Below, piece after piece: positions 41,131 through 44,714 of a DNA stretch of 44,714 bases (position 1 is the stretch's first letter; every line of letters starts with the position of its first letter). The position numbers were made by a program, and so were the translations under genes. Origin of the DNA: Rhizomicrobium sp. (GTDB taxonomy: Bacteria; Pseudomonadota; Alphaproteobacteria; Micropepsales; Micropepsaceae); assembly GCA_025451875.1 (NCBI GenBank), contig JANWJQ010000130.1, positions 1 to 44,714 of the forward strand, read 5' to 3'. The notes under the pieces are model-generated. The model did no database searches. It saw only the letters and a list, made by a program, of their open reading frames with translations, and was not told the origin of the DNA.

Positions 41131-42528
41131 TCAGATATGCAACGCCCTGCCCTCCGCGGCCAGCACGGATTCGTGCATCATTTCGCTCAGGGTCGGGTGC
41201 GGGAAGATGGTGTGGGCCAACTCTGCATCGGTGAGTTCGCCGGTTTTGGCGATCACATAGCCCTGGATCAGCTCGGTCACTTCGGCACCGATCATATGCG
41301 CGCCCAGCAATTCGCCGGTGTCTGCGTCGAACACGGTTTTGACGAAGCCTTCCGCTTCGCCCAGCGCAATCGCCTTACCGTTGCCGATGAAGGGGAAGCG
41401 GCCGACCTTGATCTTCTTGCCTGACGCTTTCGCCTTGGCTTCCGTCATACCGACGCTCGCCACTTGCGGCCAGCAATAGGTGCAACCCGGCACGTTCGAA
41501 ACATCGAGCGGATGCACGCCTTTCACGCCCGCGATTTTCTCCGCAACGATCACGCCTTCATGCATGCCCTTGTGCGCGAGCCAGGGCGGGCCGACGAGAT
41601 CGCCGATGGCCCAGATGCCCGGAACGCCCGTCGCGCCGTATTTGTCGGTGACGACATGGGTCTTATCGACCTTGATGCCCAGCTGCTCGTAACCATTGTT
41701 CTCGACATTGCCGACGATGCCGACCGCGAGGATGACGCGATCGACGGTGAGTGTTTCGGTCTTGCCGTCCTTCGCCTTCAAGGTGGCGGTGACGTTGTCC
41801 GCGCCCTTGGTCAGCTTCTCGACCGTGGTGGACGTCTTGATCTTCATGCCCTGCTTCTGGAACGCCTTCTGCGCGAAGGCGGAAACCTCTACGTCTTCCA
41901 CCGGCAGCACGCGGTCCAGCACTTCCACCACCGTCACATCGCTGCCGAGCGTGCGGTAGAAACTGGCGAACTCGATGCCGATAGCGCCGGAGCCGACAAC
42001 CAGCAGCGATTTGGGGAACGCCGGCGGCACCATCGCTTCGCGATAGGTCCAGATCAGCTTTCCGTCCGGCTCCATGCCGGGGAATGTGCGGGCGCGTGCG
42101 CCGGAGGCGAGCACGATGTTCTTCGCTTCGACCTCCGTGGTCTTGCCGTCTTTCGCGACGGCGATCCTGTTCTTGCCGGCAAGCTTGCCCTCGCCGTTCA
42201 GCACCGTGATCTTGTGTTTCTTCATCAGGAAGGCGACGCCGTTCGACAACTGCTCCGCCACCTTGCGCGAGCGCGTCACGATCTTGCCGATGTCGAATTT
42301 GAAATTGTCGGCGCTGAAGCCGAACTCATCCAGCCGGTGCATCAGGTGCCAGATCTCGGAGGAGCGCAGAAGCGCCTTGGTCGGGATGCAGCCCCAGTTG
42401 AGGCAGATGCCGCCCAGCCGGTCGCGCTCCACGATGGCCGTCTTCAGGCCGAGTTGTGAGCAGCGGATGGCGCAGACATATCCGGCGGGACCGGATCCCA
42501 GAACGACGACGTCGTATTGATCAGCCAA
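41131..42528 (-). CDS. lpdA: Dihydrolipoyl dehydrogenase (E3)
   Basis: A 465-aa FAD disulfide oxidoreductase that reoxidises the lipoyl group of 2-oxoacid dehydrogenase complexes. FAD motif GSGPAGYVCAIR near residue 11, redox pair Cys42/Cys47 in GGICLNWGCIPTKALL, NAD motif VVGSGAIGIEFASFY, and the His-Glu pair in HTIFPHPTLSE near the C-terminus are all intact. No N-terminal lipoyl domain is fused. Its start overlaps the DUF3667 stop by eight bases and pdhC lies upstream, so this is the pyruvate dehydrogenase E3. Confidence 0.97.
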   Translation of the reverse strand: MADQYDVVVLGSGPAGYVCAIRCSQLGLKTAIVERDRLGGICLNWGCIPTKALLRSSEIWHLMHRLDEFGFSADNFKFDIGKIVTRSRKVAEQLSNGVAFLMKKHKITVLNGEGKLAGKNRIAVAKDGKTTEVEAKNIVLASGARARTFPGMEPDGKLIWTYREAMVPPAFPKSLLVVGSGAIGIEFASFYRTLGSDVTVVEVLDRVLPVEDVEVSAFAQKAFQKQGMKIKTSTTVEKLTKGADNVTATLKAKDGKTETLTVDRVILAVGIVGNVENNGYEQLGIKVDKTHVVTDKYGATGVPGIWAIGDLVGPPWLAHKGMHEGVIVAEKIAGVKGVHPLDVSNVPGCTYCWPQVASVGMTEAKAKASGKKIKVGRFPFIGNGKAIALGEAEGFVKTVFDADTGELLGAHMIGAEVTELIQGYVIAKTGELTDAELAHTIFPHPTLSEMMHESVLAAEGRALHI

Positions 42529-43705
42529 AAGGATCTCCGAAGAAGCCGAGCAGCATGATGCCGCCCAGCGCGGGCAGCAGGAAGAAACACGTATAGATGA
42601 ACGAAACGGTTCCGAACTTCAGCGCGGTGATGAGCCACCCCTGATTGTAGAACCGCTTCATGCCGATGAAGATGTAGAGGCCGATGGCGAAGAACAGCAG
42701 CCACGCCACGGTTTCACCGGACAAAACCTGCGCCAGCAGCGCCGCGCCGATCAGTCCTACAAAAGTGAACGTGTGCACGGTCAGCGAAAAGATCAGATGA
42801 TCGACAAAGTAAAAATCCTTGCGCTGGCGCCAGTAGAACGCGGCCAGCAATAGCGCATAAAGCGGCATGAGCAGGAATAGCGCGCGGGGAATCCACACCG
42901 TCATCGGCCCGTTCAGGGCCGCGGGATCGTTGGCGATCCGCTTGACGCCGCCGAAAATATTGCGCTCCACCCAACCCGTGACTTTCTTTTTCTCTTCATC
43001 GACCTTCTTTTTTTGCGCGGGCGTCCTGGGCTTCCCGGTGTCGACATTGACATTGAGCATGTCCTTCAGGCTGTCGAGACGATCGCGCTCATCCTTCGTC
43101 AGCGTCGTGTGATGCGTGCCGATCGGTGCGAAGAAAAAGAATTGCGAATTGAACATGTAGTGCTTTTCAGGCTTGCCGTCCTTGCCCTTCTTCAACGGCA
43201 CATATTGCTTGAACTGCTTCGTGTCCGGATCGTCGGCGACATAAGCGGGGTTTGTGTAGTAGACGTTGCCTTTCGCGTCGGTCATCGTCTTCGCCGGGGT
43301 CGCGATGATCTCGAGCTGGATGATCGCCAGATTGGTGGCGCTGAGCAGCAGGAAGAAGATCAGGGTGACGAAGAAGTAGAGGCGCAGCGCCGGCACATAG
43401 CGGCGCGTGCGGCCTTCGCGGAAGGCGATGGCGATTTCGCCCGGCTCCACCAGCAGCGCGATGATCGTTCGCGCGATCCGGCTGTCGAAATTGAGCATGT
43501 CCTCGAAGAAGTCATGCAGGATGCCCGCCACGGAGCGGCGGTGGATGTTCTTCTCCTGCCCGCAGACCGCGCAGTAATCGCCGATCAGAGGTACGCCGCA
43601 ATTCGGGCATGTGCCCACAGACAGGCCGTCGCGCGTCAGCGCCGCCGCCGCGTGCTGAACCGCCGAAACCGCCGCCGGATCATGTGTCGCTATATATTCG
43701 CCCAT
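42521..43705 (-). CDS. DUF3667 membrane protein with zinc ribbon
   Basis: A 394-aa protein. The N-terminal zinc ribbon CPNCGVPLIGDYCAVCGQ (residues 33-50) and the next segment (RRSVAGILHDFFEDMLNFDSRIARTIIALLVEPGEIAIAFREGRTRRYVPALRLYFFVTLIFFLL) are diagnostic of DUF3667. One membrane helix follows at about 110-130, then a polar domain, then four helices in the last 150 residues. Function is unknown. It lies between pdhC (18 bp) and lpd (8 bp overlap), an odd place for a family with no known link to pyruvate metabolism. Confidence 0.88.
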   Translation of the reverse strand: MGEYIATHDPAAVSAVQHAAAALTRDGLSVGTCPNCGVPLIGDYCAVCGQEKNIHRRSVAGILHDFFEDMLNFDSRIARTIIALLVEPGEIAIAFREGRTRRYVPALRLYFFVTLIFFLLLSATNLAIIQLEIIATPAKTMTDAKGNVYYTNPAYVADDPDTKQFKQYVPLKKGKDGKPEKHYMFNSQFFFFAPIGTHHTTLTKDERDRLDSLKDMLNVNVDTGKPRTPAQKKKVDEEKKKVTGWVERNIFGGVKRIANDPAALNGPMTVWIPRALFLLMPLYALLLAAFYWRQRKDFYFVDHLIFSLTVHTFTFVGLIGAALLAQVLSGETVAWLLFFAIGLYIFIGMKRFYNQGWLITALKFGTVSFIYTCFFLLPALGGIMLLGFFGDPFG

Positions 43706-43723
43706 CGTCCCCTCGGATGCGGA

Positions 43724-44714
43724 CTATAGCAGCATCGATGACGGCTCTTCTATGAAGCCCTTGAAGGCCTGCAGGAAGCGGGCGCCCGTCGCGCCGTCGA
43801 TGACGCGGTGATCGCAGGAGAGCGTGACCGTCATGATGTTGGCGGTCTTGAGAACGCCGTCCTTCACGATGGGGCGCATCTCGCCCGCGCCGACCGCCAG
43901 GATCGCGGCCTGCGGCGGGTTGATGACGGCGGTGAAATCCTTGATCCCGAACATGCCGAGGTTGGAGACCGAGAACCCGCCGCCTTCATATTCCTGCGGC
44001 TTCAGCTTCTTGGCCTTGGCGCGTTCGGCCAGCGACTTCACTTCGCTGGAGATGACCGACAGGCCCTTGCCTTCCGCGCCGAAGACGATGGGCGTGATGA
44101 GACCGAAATCCAGCGCCACCGCCACGCCGATGTCGGCGCGCTTGTGGCGAAGGATGGAGGTCTCTGTCCAACTTGCGTTCACTTCCGGCACGCGCATCAG
44201 CGACAGCGCACAGGCCTTCACCACGAAGTCGTTCACCGAGAGCTTGTAGCCATTTTCCTTGGGCGATTGCGCGTTGAGCCTGGCGCGCGTCGCCATCAGC
44301 TCGTCGATGTTGCAATCGATGGTGAGATAAAAATGGGGGATGAGCGTCTTCGCCGAAGTGAGGCGCTTGGCGATGGTCTTGCGCATGGAGTCATGCGGGA
44401 TCTCTTCGTACTCGCCTTCCTTGTAGAAGAGCTTGGCATCCGGCAGCGGCGTGATGCCGGGAATGCCGGCTGCTTGCGCGGGCGTCGCTGACGGTTTGGC
44501 CGCAGGCGCTTTCGCGGCGCCGGGCTGCGCGACTTCAACGTCCGACTTCACGATGCGGCCGCGCGGGCCGGAGCCCTGCAGCGACGCGAGATCGACGCCC
44601 TTCTGCTCCGCGATCTTGCGCGCGAGCGGGGAGACGAAGATGCGGTCGTTTCCACCCTCCCCTTGAGGGAGGGTCGAACGACCACTCGGCCGTTCGGGGA
44701 GGGGCGTGGCGCCA
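43724..44714 (-). CDS. pdhC: Dihydrolipoamide acetyltransferase (E2), 5' end cut by window
   Basis: The C-terminal 330 residues of the pyruvate dehydrogenase E2 subunit; the lipoyl domain lies beyond the window. The E1/E3-binding domain is RIFVSPLARKIAEQ with GSGPRGRIVKSDVE. The catalytic domain starts at EEIPHDSMRKTIAKRL and ends with SCDHRVIDGATGARFLQAFKGF, where His and Asp of HRVIDG are catalytic. The linker before the binding domain (PLPERPSGRSTLPQGEGGND) is encoded by a palindromic repeat at 44654-44704. It heads the visible part of a pdhC/DUF3667/lpd operon. Confidence 0.95.
   Translation of the reverse strand, partial: GATPLPERPSGRSTLPQGEGGNDRIFVSPLARKIAEQKGVDLASLQGSGPRGRIVKSDVEVAQPGAAKAPAAKPSATPAQAAGIPGITPLPDAKLFYKEGEYEEIPHDSMRKTIAKRLTSAKTLIPHFYLTIDCNIDELMATRARLNAQSPKENGYKLSVNDFVVKACALSLMRVPEVNASWTETSILRHKRADIGVAVALDFGLITPIVFGAEGKGLSVISSEVKSLAERAKAKKLKPQEYEGGGFSVSNLGMFGIKDFTAVINPPQAAILAVGAGEMRPIVKDGVLKTANIMTVTLSCDHRVIDGATGARFLQAFKGFIEEPSSMLL
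44654..44704. repeat. Palindromic repeat inside the pdhC linker
   Basis: ACCCTCCC-CTTGA-GGGAGGGT (44654-44674) is a perfect 8-bp hairpin, followed by CGAACG and CGTTCG (44675-44680 and 44691-44696) and GGGGAGGGG (44696-44704). The design resembles the intergenic palindromes at 36721 and 39866, but here it is read in frame as the E2 interdomain linker. Confidence 0.6.

Overview
The window looks like chromosomal DNA of an alphaproteobacterium. Coding sequence is GC-rich, genes lie tightly packed and many touch at ATGA or TAATG junctions. A perfect match to the alphaproteobacterial CtrA box (TTAA-N7-TTAAC) sits in one divergent promoter region. The gene set (FTR1/P19 iron uptake, PCu(A)C/CtaG/SCO copper delivery, DUF2336, pdhC with lpd) fits a free-living aerobic heterotroph. 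I cannot name a genus from sequence alone.

Left edge (1-1466): sparsely coding DNA with one uncharacterised 176-aa gene, three copies of a 23-26 bp repeat, and a 22-codon small gene followed by a GC-rich hairpin. The segment ends at 1466 with an isolated 3' part of a tRNA gene, best matched to tRNA-Thr. That is the usual scar at the far end of an island integrated into a tRNA gene, so 1-1466 is probably the right end of a genomic island whose intact tRNA lies to the left of the window.

1562-7592: a DUF1003 membrane protein; a 584-aa protein joining a TetR-type DNA-binding head to a coiled coil, one membrane helix and Sel1 repeats; a secreted Asn/Gly/Tyr-rich protein; and an iron-uptake operon (P19-like protein, cupredoxin, FTR1 permease) behind a Fur-box-like site. 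A beta-barrel-like secreted protein follows a family 2 glycosyltransferase gene.

7589-12301: the glycosyltransferase gene is split by a 3037-bp IS1595-family (ISXO2-type) element at 8645-11681, with imperfect terminal inverted repeats and a perfect 8-bp target duplication (GGATAGTC). Removing the element and one duplication restores a 555-aa frame. The element carries three passenger genes besides its transposase, and a perfect 16-bp palindrome between the divergent transposase and DUF6471 genes.

12532-35040: metabolic and regulatory genes. These are an SDR coupled to a possible di-iron helical protein; an outer-membrane barrel; a TetR regulator; an orphan CoxL-type molybdenum hydroxylase with a class II aldolase; glycerol kinase divergent from DUF2336 with the CtrA box between; moaA-nadK; a response regulator with an Hpt protein; a HIT/transglycosylase/MFS/Nudix run; an FAD monooxygenase; a GH19 enzyme/CDP-alcohol transferase/glycine oxidase/CaCA exchanger run; and gamma-glutamyltransferase.

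35041-35686 has no convincing gene but contains several nested RNA-like helices. After it come a MarR regulator with a near-perfect 30-bp palindrome before its start, an isochorismatase-like hydrolase, an MFS exporter, the copper-delivery genes for cytochrome oxidase, and the 3' part of a pyruvate dehydrogenase operon (pdhC, DUF3667, lpd). Two large nested palindromes occupy intergenic spaces here, and a similar one lies in frame inside the pdhC linker.
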